Virus record (IMG/VR): IMGVR_UViG_3300017772_000067
Coordinates: 1 to 31,036 of that record
From: a virus
DNA: 31,036 bases
Strand: one strand, 5' to 3'
Of the stretch, positions 5,929 to 12,619 are shown one piece after another. Under the pieces are notes generated by a model that worked only from the letters and a program-made list of their open reading frames with translations, searched no databases and had not been told where the DNA came from. The position numbers were made by a program, and so were the translations under genes. Numbering within the stretch: the stretch's first letter is position 1; every line of letters begins with the position of its first letter.

Positions 5929-6004
5929 TAATCATGTGAATAGTTGATTAATTGATAAAAAAACATTATATTTACAATCAATTAAATAATTGTTCACATG
6001 ATTA
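5929..6004. repeat. Large nested inverted repeat surrounding promoter P4
   Basis: TAATCATGTGAA (5929-5940) is the exact reverse complement of 5993-6004, and TTAATTGAT (5948-5956) that of 5977-5985. The seven positions between the arms also pair except one, using three G-U pairs. Overall 5929-5956 can pair with 5977-6004 over 28 positions with one mismatch, leaving a 20-base loop that contains the -7 box of P4. It may be an RNA hairpin in read-through transcripts or a pair of operator half-sites. Confidence 0.6.
5944..5974 (+). promoter_or_regulatory. Early-type promoter P4
   Basis: TTG at 5944-5946, a 20-base spacer, TATATTTA at 5967-5974. Unlike P1-P3 it lacks the GAA-N6-TTC dyad; instead the whole promoter sits inside a large inverted repeat, suggesting different control. 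It leads into the genes at 6046 and 6182. Confidence 0.6.
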
Positions 6005-6045
6005 ATTAAAATTAATCTTGAGAAAATTAAAAAGGATAAAGTAAT

Positions 6046-6306
6046 ATGGCATTAATAGGGATATTTATAATCGGTACTGTAATAGGTATATTTATAGGTA
6101 ATTGGAAGTTTAGATCTTTCCGCGAGCACTACTCACTTAAGAGTAGGTATTTGAAAGATCATATTAAAAAACTAGAGCATCATGCAAAGCAACGACAACA
6201 AAAAAACGCTAACCGAACTAGCAAACGGTATACTAAAAAAGGTAGATCAAGCGGATCAGTTAAGAGAGCTAGCGGAGAGAAATCCGGAGGAAGCGAGCAG
6301 AGTTAA
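6046..6306 (+). CDS. Small membrane-anchored basic protein, 86 aa
   Basis: The N-terminus is a glycine/isoleucine-rich transmembrane helix (residues 2-20), followed by a helical basic region and a lysine/arginine/serine-rich tail. An AAAAAGGA sequence precedes the ATG. The last 125 bases are also used, in the +1 frame, by the next gene; the low-complexity basic tail there suggests that the other frame is the more constrained one. No family is recognised. Confidence 0.5.
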   Translation: MALIGIFIIGTVIGIFIGNWKFRSFREHYSLKSRYLKDHIKKLEHHAKQRQQKNANRTSKRYTKKGRSSGSVKRASGEKSGGSEQS

Positions 6307-6595
6307 TATCATTATTGATGCATTCATGAACCCGGGTTCGAATTTAGCTGAGAAAGAAAAAGTGTACGAGAAGATAAGTAAGATTACTACACTTATAGAT
6401 GCTAATATCGCTATCGTAAAGCAAAAGATGACACAATCTTATGACTGGTTAGAGTACAATCGTGATAACGGATTTGTATTTAATATTAAAGCAAAGATAG
6501 CATCGACTGGGATTATTGATAAAAAAGATCTGCAATATTTAAATGATGTATACAAACAACATACTCGATTAAATAAGCTATTTACAGAGAGTTAG
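6182..6595 (+). CDS. Hypothetical helical protein, 137 aa
   Basis: The start lies inside the preceding gene, in the +1 frame. The product is mostly helical and charged, with heptad-like stretches (ELANGILKKVDQADQLRELAERNPEEA and EKEKVYEKISKITTLIDANIAIVKQKM), which suggests a coiled-coil or small assembly protein. An alternative later start near Met-48 would avoid most of the overlap but would lose well-formed sequence. No family is recognised. Confidence 0.6.
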   Translation: MQSNDNKKTLTELANGILKKVDQADQLRELAERNPEEASRVNIIIDAFMNPGSNLAEKEKVYEKISKITTLIDANIAIVKQKMTQSYDWLEYNRDNGFVFNIKAKIASTGIIDKKDLQYLNDVYKQHTRLNKLFTES

Positions 6596-6603
6596 ATATT
6601 TAT
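6596..6603 (+). promoter_or_regulatory. Late-type -10-like box ATATTTAT (L3)
   Basis: ATATTTAT followed by TATAG, 15 bases before the ATG at 6619. It has no TTG at the -33 position. Confidence 0.45.
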
Positions 6604-6618
6604 TATAGAGAGATATAT

Positions 6619-7065
6619 ATGAGTATAACAGCAAACATAAGTCCATTCTGCCTGCTAAACGGTACATTAGATGAGCAATTGTTTAATTATACTCAAGACG
6701 AGCTCGATGACTTTCATAAAGTGCTACAAGCTGACGTGCTGTCAGATGTATTTACTGCTGTAGAGCAAGAATATAATAGTCAGTTTGCATCTGACATTAC
6801 ATTGGACAGTCTATCAGATGAAGATTGTGAACTACTAAATGATTTCATCGATCAGCGATTGAGTACAAGTAACAGTGCAGTACTACCACCTACGTTAGAG
6901 TTACTAGATGGATATATTGCAATTAGCTCATCGAATCTACGCACGTTAGATACATTCAGAGATCGTTTAATCGATGATGGTATAGAGTGGGAGCATAGAA
7001 TTAAAAAGCATGACGGTGTAGTGATACATAGCTATGTTTTTAATACAAACGAAGTTAGTGAATAA
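6619..7065 (+). CDS. Hypothetical acidic protein, 148 aa
   Basis: A strongly acidic, serine-rich soluble protein (for example TLDSLSDEDCELLNDFIDQRL), with no cysteine cluster, signal or membrane segment. A GAGAGA stretch precedes the ATG. It has its own late-type box and its stop overlaps the first arm of the 13-bp inverted repeat around the Hsp20 gene. The family is not recognised; a structural or assembly role would fit the promoter class but is only a guess. Confidence 0.6.
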   Translation: MSITANISPFCLLNGTLDEQLFNYTQDELDDFHKVLQADVLSDVFTAVEQEYNSQFASDITLDSLSDEDCELLNDFIDQRLSTSNSAVLPPTLELLDGYIAISSSNLRTLDTFRDRLIDDGIEWEHRIKKHDGVVIHSYVFNTNEVSE

Positions 7066-7581
7066 ATACAGACAGGTTTATTACTATTTTAAATAAATAA
7101 AATAGAAATCATCTAAGGAGATTATATGACAACAATACTAAACGATCGCGTCTTTCCGACCGATCTACTATTCAGAAACTTTTTTGAAAAAGGCACTATA
7201 TTTGAATCATTTGCAGATAAGAAGCCAAATTACCCGGTAGATATAAAGCTGGGTGAGGAATGCTTATGCTTTGATATTGCATGTGTCGGGTTAAAGAAAG
7301 AAGAAATACAAATTACTACAGAAAGTAACTTACTTAAAGTAAAGTATAAAAAACCATCTATTGAATCAAATCCATCAGATGTCGAAGCCTGTGAGTATAT
7401 TCACAAGGGAATTACAAGAAAAAGCTTCGATATGGGATGGAAGATAAGCCCAAAATTTGACTTAACTAACATTTCTGCTCATATGGAAGATGGGCTATTA
7501 ACATTAACAATACCTACATCAGAGGATTGTTTACCAAAAACGGTTATAATTAAGTAATAAAATCCTGTCTGTATTTTTACA
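7064..7581 (+). repeat. Exact 13-bp inverted repeat flanking the Hsp20 gene (split-terminator-like)
   Basis: AAATACAGACAGG at 7064-7076 and its exact reverse complement CCTGTCTGTATTT at 7564-7576, the latter followed by more T. The first arm overlaps the stop of the upstream gene and the second begins just after the Hsp20 stop. Joined together they would form a textbook terminator hairpin with a T tail, which suggests that the Hsp20 gene was inserted into its loop. Confidence 0.6.
7126..7557 (+). CDS. hsp20: Hsp20 / alpha-crystallin small heat-shock protein, 143 aa
   Basis: The alpha-crystallin domain runs from about residue 36 (YPVDIKLGEECLCFDIACVG), through LKKEEIQITTESNLLKVKYK, to SAHMEDGLLTLTIP near the C-terminus, followed by a short tail (KTVIIK) resembling the I-x-I anchor. 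Length is typical. These proteins are ATP-independent holdases that keep unfolded proteins soluble; T4-like marine phages often carry one, possibly for capsid or tail assembly under stress. A good ribosome-binding site (CTAAGGAG) precedes the ATG. The gene sits between the arms of a 13-bp inverted repeat. Confidence 0.9.
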   Translation: MTTILNDRVFPTDLLFRNFFEKGTIFESFADKKPNYPVDIKLGEECLCFDIACVGLKKEEIQITTESNLLKVKYKKPSIESNPSDVEACEYIHKGITRKSFDMGWKISPKFDLTNISAHMEDGLLTLTIPTSEDCLPKTVIIK

Positions 7582-7602
7582 CTTTACTATATATATTAAT
7601 AT

Positions 7603-8070
7603 ATGAAGAAAAACATTGAATATTATACCGAGGTACGAAACGGTGTTAGGTTTATGGAATGCAAATGCTGCGGCGTTATGGAATCAGTTACAAGTAATAC
7701 AACTGCTACAACATGTGCGTTATGTGTCAGAGAGAATTTCAATAAAGATTTCCCGTTCACACCTGCAAAGAGTTATGTATCGAGCGGTCGACCTAGAGGG
7801 TGGAAGTTTATGAAAGAGTTTGTTGATCAAGATGGTACCGTATACCATAAAGGAGTTGATCAACCAAAGTTAAAAGGTACTCTACCACCGACACCTAAAA
7901 AAGAGAAAGTCATTACTAAGAAGCTGAGTAAAGGACAAAAAGCGCAGCTCTATAATGATACGCTATCTAAAATACATAAACTTAAGAAGCAGTTAGCGAA
8001 AGCTAAATTTAAGAAAGATCAGAGGCGTATAACGTCAGAGATTAAAAAGTTACAAAAAAGCATCAGGTAA
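7603..8070 (+). CDS. Zinc-finger and coiled-coil protein, 155 aa
   Basis: The N-terminal third has a cysteine cluster, C22/C23 and CALC at 38-41, which probably binds one zinc ion. The middle is basic and proline-rich (TLPPTPKKEK) and the C-terminal third is a lysine-rich helix (SKGQKAQLYNDTLSKIHKLK and following). This architecture suggests nucleic-acid or virion-protein binding, but no family is recognised. The start has no clear Shine-Dalgarno sequence and lies 26 bases after the second arm of the Hsp20 inverted repeat. Confidence 0.6.
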   Translation: MKKNIEYYTEVRNGVRFMECKCCGVMESVTSNTTATTCALCVRENFNKDFPFTPAKSYVSSGRPRGWKFMKEFVDQDGTVYHKGVDQPKLKGTLPPTPKKEKVITKKLSKGQKAQLYNDTLSKIHKLKKQLAKAKFKKDQRRITSEIKKLQKSIR

Positions 8071-8071
8071 G

Positions 8072-8102
8072 TTGTATGTTCCAATATTATTTCTTATATT
8101 AA
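8072..8102 (+). promoter_or_regulatory. Early-type promoter P5
   Basis: TTG at 8072-8074, a 20-base spacer, TATATTAA at 8095-8102. The TTC+T element next to the -7 box is kept, but the GAA half of the dyad is CAA. It precedes the operon with the HD protein and the late sigma factor. Confidence 0.65.
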
Positions 8103-8126
8103 GAGTAATAAACGAATAGGAGCCTT

Positions 8127-8354
8127 ATGAACAAACTTATATTTGAGCGATGTAATACTAGTGAGTTAAATACTATACGAGAACCATCACGTATTGTACT
8201 CGAGCTCGATACAAATCTTGATATTGCAGAGTTTAAAATTACATGTATACGGTTAGCGCATGCTATGGGATACAGTAATGAGAGTGTAAAAAGAGAATTT
8301 GGAGCTGACACAGAGCGCGGTAATCCAGAACAATTAAAATTATTATTAGATTAA
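8127..8354 (+). CDS. Hypothetical protein, 75 aa
   Basis: First gene of the sigma-factor operon, with a ribosome-binding site (AATAGGAG) 5 bases before the ATG. The product is soluble, with strand-rich and helical segments (SRIVLELDTNLDIAEFKITC, then IRLAHAMGYSNESVKREFG). No family is recognised. One base separates it from the HD-domain gene. Confidence 0.6.
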   Translation: MNKLIFERCNTSELNTIREPSRIVLELDTNLDIAEFKITCIRLAHAMGYSNESVKREFGADTERGNPEQLKLLLD

Positions 8355-8355
8355 T

Positions 8356-9114
8356 ATGATAGACGAAAACAAAATTGCCCAGAATTGGGAAGAGCTAATG
8401 AAGCGTATTCATAGCGAATTTAAATCTCCTGTGCGCAAGCATAACCTTGAGACGATGTATAACTCATTTCAAGATAGAATGATGTTTATGCCTGCTTCAA
8501 GTTTTGAGCATTACCATAATTGCTTTGCAGGCGGCTACGTGGATCACGTGCTACGAGTAATGGATTGTGCAGAAGCTGTGTATAATAACTGGCAAGCTCT
8601 TGGATCAGAGTGTAACGGGTATACACGTGAGGAACTAATGTTCGCTGCTCTAAACCATGATTTAGGTAAAGTCGGTACACAAGAACATGAGATGTATCGA
8701 CCTAATCCATCTGATTGGCATAGAAAAAATCAAGGTAAAATATATGAGATAAATCCTGATATACCGTTTATGTCTGTACCTGATCGCTCCTTGCTATTAT
8801 TACAGGAGTTCGATGTTAAGTTTTCTCAAAACGAGATGATGGGTATAAAGTTACATGACGGAATGTATGATGATGCAAATAAACCATATTTTATTGCATT
8901 TAGACCTGAATCGAGAATGCGCAATAACTTACCTATAATACTTCATCATGCTGATCATATGGCTTCGCAGATAGAGTACGAGCAATGGAAGAATTCTGAT
9001 AATGTAGTTGTTAAGACAGCGCAGCGTAAGGTACGTAAGACTAGTTCTAAAACAGTAACAAACTCTTCTGAATCTGCAACTGAGTTATTTAAGGATCTGT
9101 TCGGCGATGTATAA
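8356..9114 (+). CDS. HD-domain phosphohydrolase, 252 aa
   Basis: The metal-binding HD pattern is complete: an early histidine in GGYVDHVLRV (His-64), the HD pair in ALNHDLGKVG (101-102), a later histidine in KLHDG (167) and HHADHMA (197-203). HD enzymes hydrolyse phosphate esters, for example dNTPs, cyclic nucleotides or alarmones. The 60-residue spacing and the GKVG motif resemble HD phosphohydrolases seen in T4-like phages. The C-terminus is serine/lysine-rich. The substrate cannot be told from the sequence; nucleotide-pool or signalling control are both possible. Confidence 0.8.
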   Translation: MIDENKIAQNWEELMKRIHSEFKSPVRKHNLETMYNSFQDRMMFMPASSFEHYHNCFAGGYVDHVLRVMDCAEAVYNNWQALGSECNGYTREELMFAALNHDLGKVGTQEHEMYRPNPSDWHRKNQGKIYEINPDIPFMSVPDRSLLLLQEFDVKFSQNEMMGIKLHDGMYDDANKPYFIAFRPESRMRNNLPIILHHADHMASQIEYEQWKNSDNVVVKTAQRKVRKTSSKTVTNSSESATELFKDLFGDV

Positions 9115-9379
9115 TTTAATATATATTGCGTTAAGTTTATGTATAGTAGCTTGCATTGCAATCATCTATAACTTAATGCGTAAGGTAGAAGAACTCGAAG
9201 ATAGTGTTGTGGAGCAGTATAATGAATCATCTCGTATTAACGAGACACTACAAGCCATGCAAATACAAATGCTAGAGATTGATAGTACTGGAGCGTTCCA
9301 ATCAGATGATGAAGTCGGTGCTGTGTTTAATCAACTTAAGCAAGTTGTTGATATGGAGAAGGAGGACATCAATGAATAA
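9107..9379 (+). CDS. Membrane-anchored coiled-coil protein, 90 aa
   Basis: It overlaps the HD gene by 8 bases and the sigma gene by 8. An N-terminal transmembrane helix (about residues 4-22) is followed by a heptad-rich helix (MRKVEELEDSVVEQYNESSRI) and an acidic tail. The topology suggests a membrane protein with a cytoplasmic or periplasmic coiled coil, similar in shape to small spanins or division-affecting proteins, but no family is recognised. The coupling to the sigma gene may only reflect compact packing. Confidence 0.6.
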   Translation: MYNLIYIALSLCIVACIAIIYNLMRKVEELEDSVVEQYNESSRINETLQAMQIQMLEIDSTGAFQSDDEVGAVFNQLKQVVDMEKEDINE

Positions 9380-10145
9380 TAACTCACCAGTACAGGAATT
9401 CTATAAACTTATTGAGCAGCGCCGTAAGACAGAAGCAGAGGCAGCTCTAAAAGAAGTTACTAAGAAGAGACGAGGTAGACCTCGTAAAAATAAGCTGTAT
9501 TTCACCCAGGATACGGAAGATGCTATAATCGCGTATAACATCGAGCCATCTCACTCACTACGTAATAGGGTATTCAATGAATTTATACATCGACCGCTAT
9601 TTAAAATGACAGAGAGCTTAATACATAGGTATAAGTTCTACCATTTCAACGCGCCGACACAAGATGTGCAATATGAAGTAATTGCATTTATACTTGAGAA
9701 GTTACCGAAATATACGCAAGATAAAGGTAAAGCCTTTTCCTATTTTAGCATTGTCGCAAAGAATTACCTTATTCAGAACAATTATAAGCACTACAACAAT
9801 AAGAAATCTAAAGCCCCGGTACTGGAGATAGATTCACGTCGTAGTGTTGTGAATGAAGTATTACGTGATGAGAACCGGACAGAGACGCAAGACTTTTTCC
9901 ACTTATTTATATCACATTGTACTGATAACATTGATACTATTATTAAATATAAACGTGACATACCAACAGCATACGCGCTATTAGAGATATTTAGTAATTG
10001 TGAAAATATAGAAACATATAATAAGAAAGCTTTATATATTATGGTCAGGGAGATGGTTGATGTTAAAACACAATACATAACCCGGGTTGTTAATATATTA
10101 AAGAACGAGTATAGTCGACTATACTCGGTATATAAGAGGCAGTAG
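9372..10145 (+). CDS. 55: Late-transcription sigma factor, T4 gp55-like, 257 aa
   Basis: The ATG at 9372 is chosen because AAGGAGG (about 9358-9364) sits at the right distance; the frame continues upstream but without support. The central part has the divergent sigma-70 region 2 pattern of gp55: a helical segment LFKMTESLIHRYKFY, then VIAFILEKLPKYTQDKGKAF and SYFSIVAKNYLIQNNYKHYN, the counterpart of the -10-binding region. At 257 aa it is longer than T4 gp55 (185 aa). Residues 31-41 (KKRRGRPRKNK) form an AT-hook-like motif. gp55 directs RNA polymerase to late promoters with help from the sliding clamp. The call rests on motifs and T4-like context. Confidence 0.75.
   Translation: MNNNSPVQEFYKLIEQRRKTEAEAALKEVTKKRRGRPRKNKLYFTQDTEDAIIAYNIEPSHSLRNRVFNEFIHRPLFKMTESLIHRYKFYHFNAPTQDVQYEVIAFILEKLPKYTQDKGKAFSYFSIVAKNYLIQNNYKHYNNKKSKAPVLEIDSRRSVVNEVLRDENRTETQDFFHLFISHCTDNIDTIIKYKRDIPTAYALLEIFSNCENIETYNKKALYIMVREMVDVKTQYITRVVNILKNEYSRLYSVYKRQ
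10106..10127. repeat. Perfect 22-bp palindrome near the 3' end of the sigma gene
   Basis: CGAGTATAGTC followed by its exact reverse complement GACTATACTCG, with no spacer, within the codons for NEYSRLYSV. A palindrome this long is unexpected in coding sequence. It could be a protein-binding site or an mRNA 3' hairpin. Confidence 0.5.
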
Positions 10146-10198
10146 TGCATTACCCTCTTGGCAATAATGCCACAACAATTAAATAAAAGGAGATAATT

Positions 10199-10423
10199 AT
10201 GGATTCAGTAATTAAGTATGTAGTAGGATTCTTTGGTGGACTGTTAGCTATTATGACAGCTGTTCTACCTGTAACAATTCTATGGACTGTTCTAACTGGT
10301 CGCGCTATATTCGGAATGGATGTAGTTGCAAATCTTGGAAATCTAGTTGCTCGCTTAGGTGAGGGTGGATTTGTAGGATTGGTAGTACTAGTTATAGTGG
10401 TATCATTCTTTACGAAGAAGTAG
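10199..10423 (+). CDS. Small membrane protein with two transmembrane segments, 74 aa
   Basis: A strong ribosome-binding site (AAAAGGAGA) precedes the ATG. Two hydrophobic helices (about residues 7-31 and 55-71) flank a glycine-containing loop, and the C-terminus is basic (TKK). Two helices, small size and a terminal charge cluster are compatible with a class II holin, but the family is not recognised and no lysis gene adjoins it. A strong terminator follows. Confidence 0.6.
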   Translation: MDSVIKYVVGFFGGLLAIMTAVLPVTILWTVLTGRAIFGMDVVANLGNLVARLGEGGFVGLVVLVIVVSFFTKK

Positions 10424-10441
10424 TTTTTGAATTACAATAAT

Positions 10442-10474
10442 GAAGAAGCGCTTTTATAGCGCTTTTTCTTTTTT
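10442..10474 (+). terminator. Strong rho-independent terminator
   Basis: GAAGAAGCGC (10442-10451) pairs with GCGCTTTTTC (10459-10468) over 10 positions with one G-U pair and a TTTTATA loop, followed by a T run. It separates the sigma/membrane-protein operon from the late structural block, and a late-type box follows at once. Confidence 0.85.
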
Positions 10475-10477
10475 GCA

Positions 10478-10485
10478 ATATTTAT
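10478..10485 (+). promoter_or_regulatory. Late-type -10-like box ATATTTAT (L4)
   Basis: ATATTTAT followed by ATACA, directly after the terminator and 15 bases before the ATG at 10501 with its GGAG ribosome-binding site. There is no -33 box. A promoter is needed here because the terminator would stop transcription arriving from upstream. Confidence 0.55.
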
Positions 10486-10500
10486 ATACAAGGAGTAAGT

Positions 10501-10839
10501 ATGAGCAAAGATAGTATCGAGGTATTTAAAGGTAAGACATTTGAGAACTTATTAGAGGACATTTATAATAACTCTAAAAAGAAAGAGATGCAAATCCAAG
10601 TCCTCATAACTGAATTAAAGCCTATGATTAAAAATATAGGTGATGCAATTATAATTGTACCACTTATAAAGGACTATATGGAGATTGCTGTTAAGAACGA
10701 TGAAGCATTAATTAAAATGGCAGCGATAGTTCAGAAAGCACAGGGGCGCAGTACAGGACCGTCTGATAGCTTGATGCTAACAGAGCAAGAGAAGCGCGAC
10801 TTAATTGAGCAAGCAGAGAAGGTGGGGAGCGGTGTCTAA
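10501..10839 (+). CDS. Hypothetical protein, first gene of the tail/baseplate block, 112 aa
   Basis: A helical, charged protein (FENLLEDIYNNSKKKEMQIQ, then IIIVPLIKDYMEIAVKNDEAL) with a polar linker (QGRSTGPSDS) and a terminal helix. No signal or membrane segment. It lies just upstream of the spike/hub-like gene and overlaps it by 8 bases, so it may be a small tail or baseplate assembly protein, but no family is recognised. Confidence 0.65.
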   Translation: MSKDSIEVFKGKTFENLLEDIYNNSKKKEMQIQVLITELKPMIKNIGDAIIIVPLIKDYMEIAVKNDEALIKMAAIVQKAQGRSTGPSDSLMLTEQEKRDLIEQAEKVGSGV

Positions 10840-11857
10840 GTATACAAACAAGTATAATGCAGCATCGATTAATACACAATCAAAGGTATCCCTTATGAGT
10901 GAAGATGTCGCATCAGTAATTAGTGTAGGTACAGTTATAGATGTAATATCTGATGATAGTGAGAGTTTAGGAGCGATCATTATATCAGTGAAAAAATCTG
11001 ATAACACGTATTCAAATAAAATAGCAACTCCACTGTCGCAACACTCATTTACATTACCACTACCTAACGAGCGTGTTTGTATAATAAAGGATACAACATC
11101 AGGGCTATGGTACTACATTTCAACCGTCGGATCACTCGGATTTGTAAACCACATGCATAATGGATTTAAAAAAACTGTTAAAGCAGATACTACAACCCTG
11201 CATTTAGGTAAAACATTTAATGAAAATGAGGTATTACGATCACTACCTGTATACGAAGGTGATACTGTACTGCAGGGTCGCAATGGTCAAAGCATACGGC
11301 TAGGTAGCACAGCAAATGGATCAACAGCGGAGTGGTCAACCGGTGACATAAACGATAACCCTATTATAACGATTAGGAATGGACTGTCCAGTGCAGAAGA
11401 TCTTACTAATGACTTCTCATCAATATACTTAACAGCCGGTCAACAGTTACCCATCATACTAGAATCACGACTACCTAGTGCGTTTGTTAATGTAAATGAA
11501 TTTACTGATAGCCAAGTGCTATTAACGAGTGATAGAGTAGTAATAAATACAAAGAAAGATAATATAATACTCGCTAGCGCAGATAATATTGGGCTATCAA
11601 CATCTGAGTGGTCAATTGACGTAAATGAGTTCGCAACACAACTCGCTACTCTATGCGACCAAGTAATCGCGTTAGGACAACAGGTACAAAAGCAAGGTAT
11701 AGCATCATCTGTATCCACGCACATCAGCGCTGCACCCGGAGTGCCAACTACACCACCCTCTAACATAGCAGACTTTCAGCTAGTCAGTAACAATTCAATT
11801 AACATAGCAAATAAGTGTCAACAAATTAAGAATAAGTTAGACATTATGAAGCAGTAA
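10832..11857 (+). CDS. Baseplate hub/spike-like protein with OB-type N-terminal region (gp5-like), 341 aa
   Basis: The start is read as GTG at 10832, supported by a GGGGAG ribosome-binding site; a TTG 27 bases upstream in frame is less likely. The N-terminal half has strand-rich sequence (VGTVIDVISDDSESLGAIII, later LPLPNERVCIIKDTTSGLWY) typical of an OB-fold hub domain. The middle has EGDTVLQGRNGQSIRLGST, a motif I associate with gp5-like spike proteins of T4-like phages. The C-terminal part is helical and polar. There is no lysozyme domain, unlike T4 gp5. The location next to gp25 and gp6 supports a central baseplate role. Confidence 0.6.
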   Translation: MSKYTNKYNAASINTQSKVSLMSEDVASVISVGTVIDVISDDSESLGAIIISVKKSDNTYSNKIATPLSQHSFTLPLPNERVCIIKDTTSGLWYYISTVGSLGFVNHMHNGFKKTVKADTTTLHLGKTFNENEVLRSLPVYEGDTVLQGRNGQSIRLGSTANGSTAEWSTGDINDNPIITIRNGLSSAEDLTNDFSSIYLTAGQQLPIILESRLPSAFVNVNEFTDSQVLLTSDRVVINTKKDNIILASADNIGLSTSEWSIDVNEFATQLATLCDQVIALGQQVQKQGIASSVSTHISAAPGVPTTPPSNIADFQLVSNNSINIANKCQQIKNKLDIMKQ

Positions 11858-11870
11858 GTAGCATCAAGCT

Positions 11871-11878
11871 ATATTTAT
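11871..11878 (+). promoter_or_regulatory. Late-type -10-like box ATATTTAT (L5)
   Basis: ATATTTAT followed by TATAAG, 22 bases before the ATG at 11901, in a 43-base intergenic gap. It has no -33 box. Confidence 0.45.
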
Positions 11879-11900
11879 TATAAGAAATGGAGTACATATT

Positions 11901-12206
11901 ATGAAGACAAAAGAATTTGTAAGAGCAATTAAGAAGATTATTAAAGAAGAAGTTGCTAAGCAAGTAAAAGTAGTATTAGCAGAGCAGAAAGCTGCTACTA
12001 CCACGCCATCGATAACAGAAGAATATAAAACTATAGGAACGTTTTCCGCAGCAAATGCTCGAGCAGGATTTGCAGCTATGAACGGAGCTAATCCACTATC
12101 AACACCTGATAATAATGGGAGAACGATTGATCCAGCTAATGTACCTGAATCAATGCAAAAAGCATTAACACGTGATTATAGTGAGTTGGTAAAACGATTT
12201 AAGTAG
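11901..12206 (+). CDS. Hypothetical tail-region protein, 101 aa
   Basis: The N-terminal 30 residues form a lysine-rich amphipathic helix (TKEFVRAIKKIIKEEVAKQV), followed by an alanine/threonine-rich linker and a loosely structured second half (GTFSAANARAGFAAMNGANP). It lies just before gp25 in the baseplate operon, so a structural or assembly function is likely by context, but the family is not recognised. A GGAG site (11889-11892) precedes the start. Confidence 0.6.
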   Translation: MKTKEFVRAIKKIIKEEVAKQVKVVLAEQKAATTTPSITEEYKTIGTFSAANARAGFAAMNGANPLSTPDNNGRTIDPANVPESMQKALTRDYSELVKRFK

Positions 12207-12213
12207 GTATAGT

Positions 12214-12618
12214 ATGTTGAATAAAAAAATTAATCCACTAGATTTTGAATCGGATATCGCAATAGGTATTGGATTACCATTTAATTCCGATTTAAGTGGA
12301 TTTAAATTAAATTATACAACAGAAGAGCAGATACATAGTAATTTTAGAAATCTAATTCTAACAAGACGCGGTGAGAGAGTAATGCACCCGACATTTGGAT
12401 CACTACTGTATGATCTACTATTCGAGCCTGCAAACGATAGTGAGTTTGATACTAAGGCAAAGGAAGCAGTTATTAAGGCTACATCTGAATGGATGCCGTT
12501 CGTGAGTATACAGTACGTTGATATCACATATCATGATAACACCGCGCATGTGTCAATTAATTATAAAGTTAAAGATTTAGATATAAATAATATACTAGAT
12601 GTAACAGTTAAGGTGTAA
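12214..12618 (+). CDS. 25: Baseplate wedge protein gp25 (W/gp25 family), 134 aa
   Basis: The sequence reads as the W/gp25 lysozyme-like fold: a signature region LILTRRGERVMHPTFGSLLYDLLFEP at residues 47-72, followed by an alternating helix and strands (AVIKATSEWMPFVSIQYVDITY, VSINYKVK). T4 gp25 is 132 aa, nearly the same length. gp25 forms the wedge core with gp6 and connects to the sheath and inner baseplate. It directly precedes the gp6-like gene with a one-base gap, the usual order. Confidence 0.9.
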   Translation: MLNKKINPLDFESDIAIGIGLPFNSDLSGFKLNYTTEEQIHSNFRNLILTRRGERVMHPTFGSLLYDLLFEPANDSEFDTKAKEAVIKATSEWMPFVSIQYVDITYHDNTAHVSINYKVKDLDINNILDVTVKV

Positions 12619-12619
12619 T

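Noticed and set aside
6198-6206. A AAA AAC as a programmed -1 frameshift joining the 6046 and 6182 genes
   Set aside because: The downstream gene is in the +1 frame, and a -1 shift meets a stop after two codons, so it cannot join the two; only a truncated product is possible.
6335-6343. GGTTCGAAT, resembling a tRNA T-loop
   Set aside because: It lies inside a well-formed coding frame, with no acceptor stem, anticodon arm or D-arm at the right distances.
10147-10172. Small hairpins between the sigma gene and the membrane-protein gene (GCATTA/TAATGC, TGGCA/TGCCA)
   Set aside because: The stems are only 5-6 bp and mutually exclusive, and no T run follows, so a terminator is not supported.
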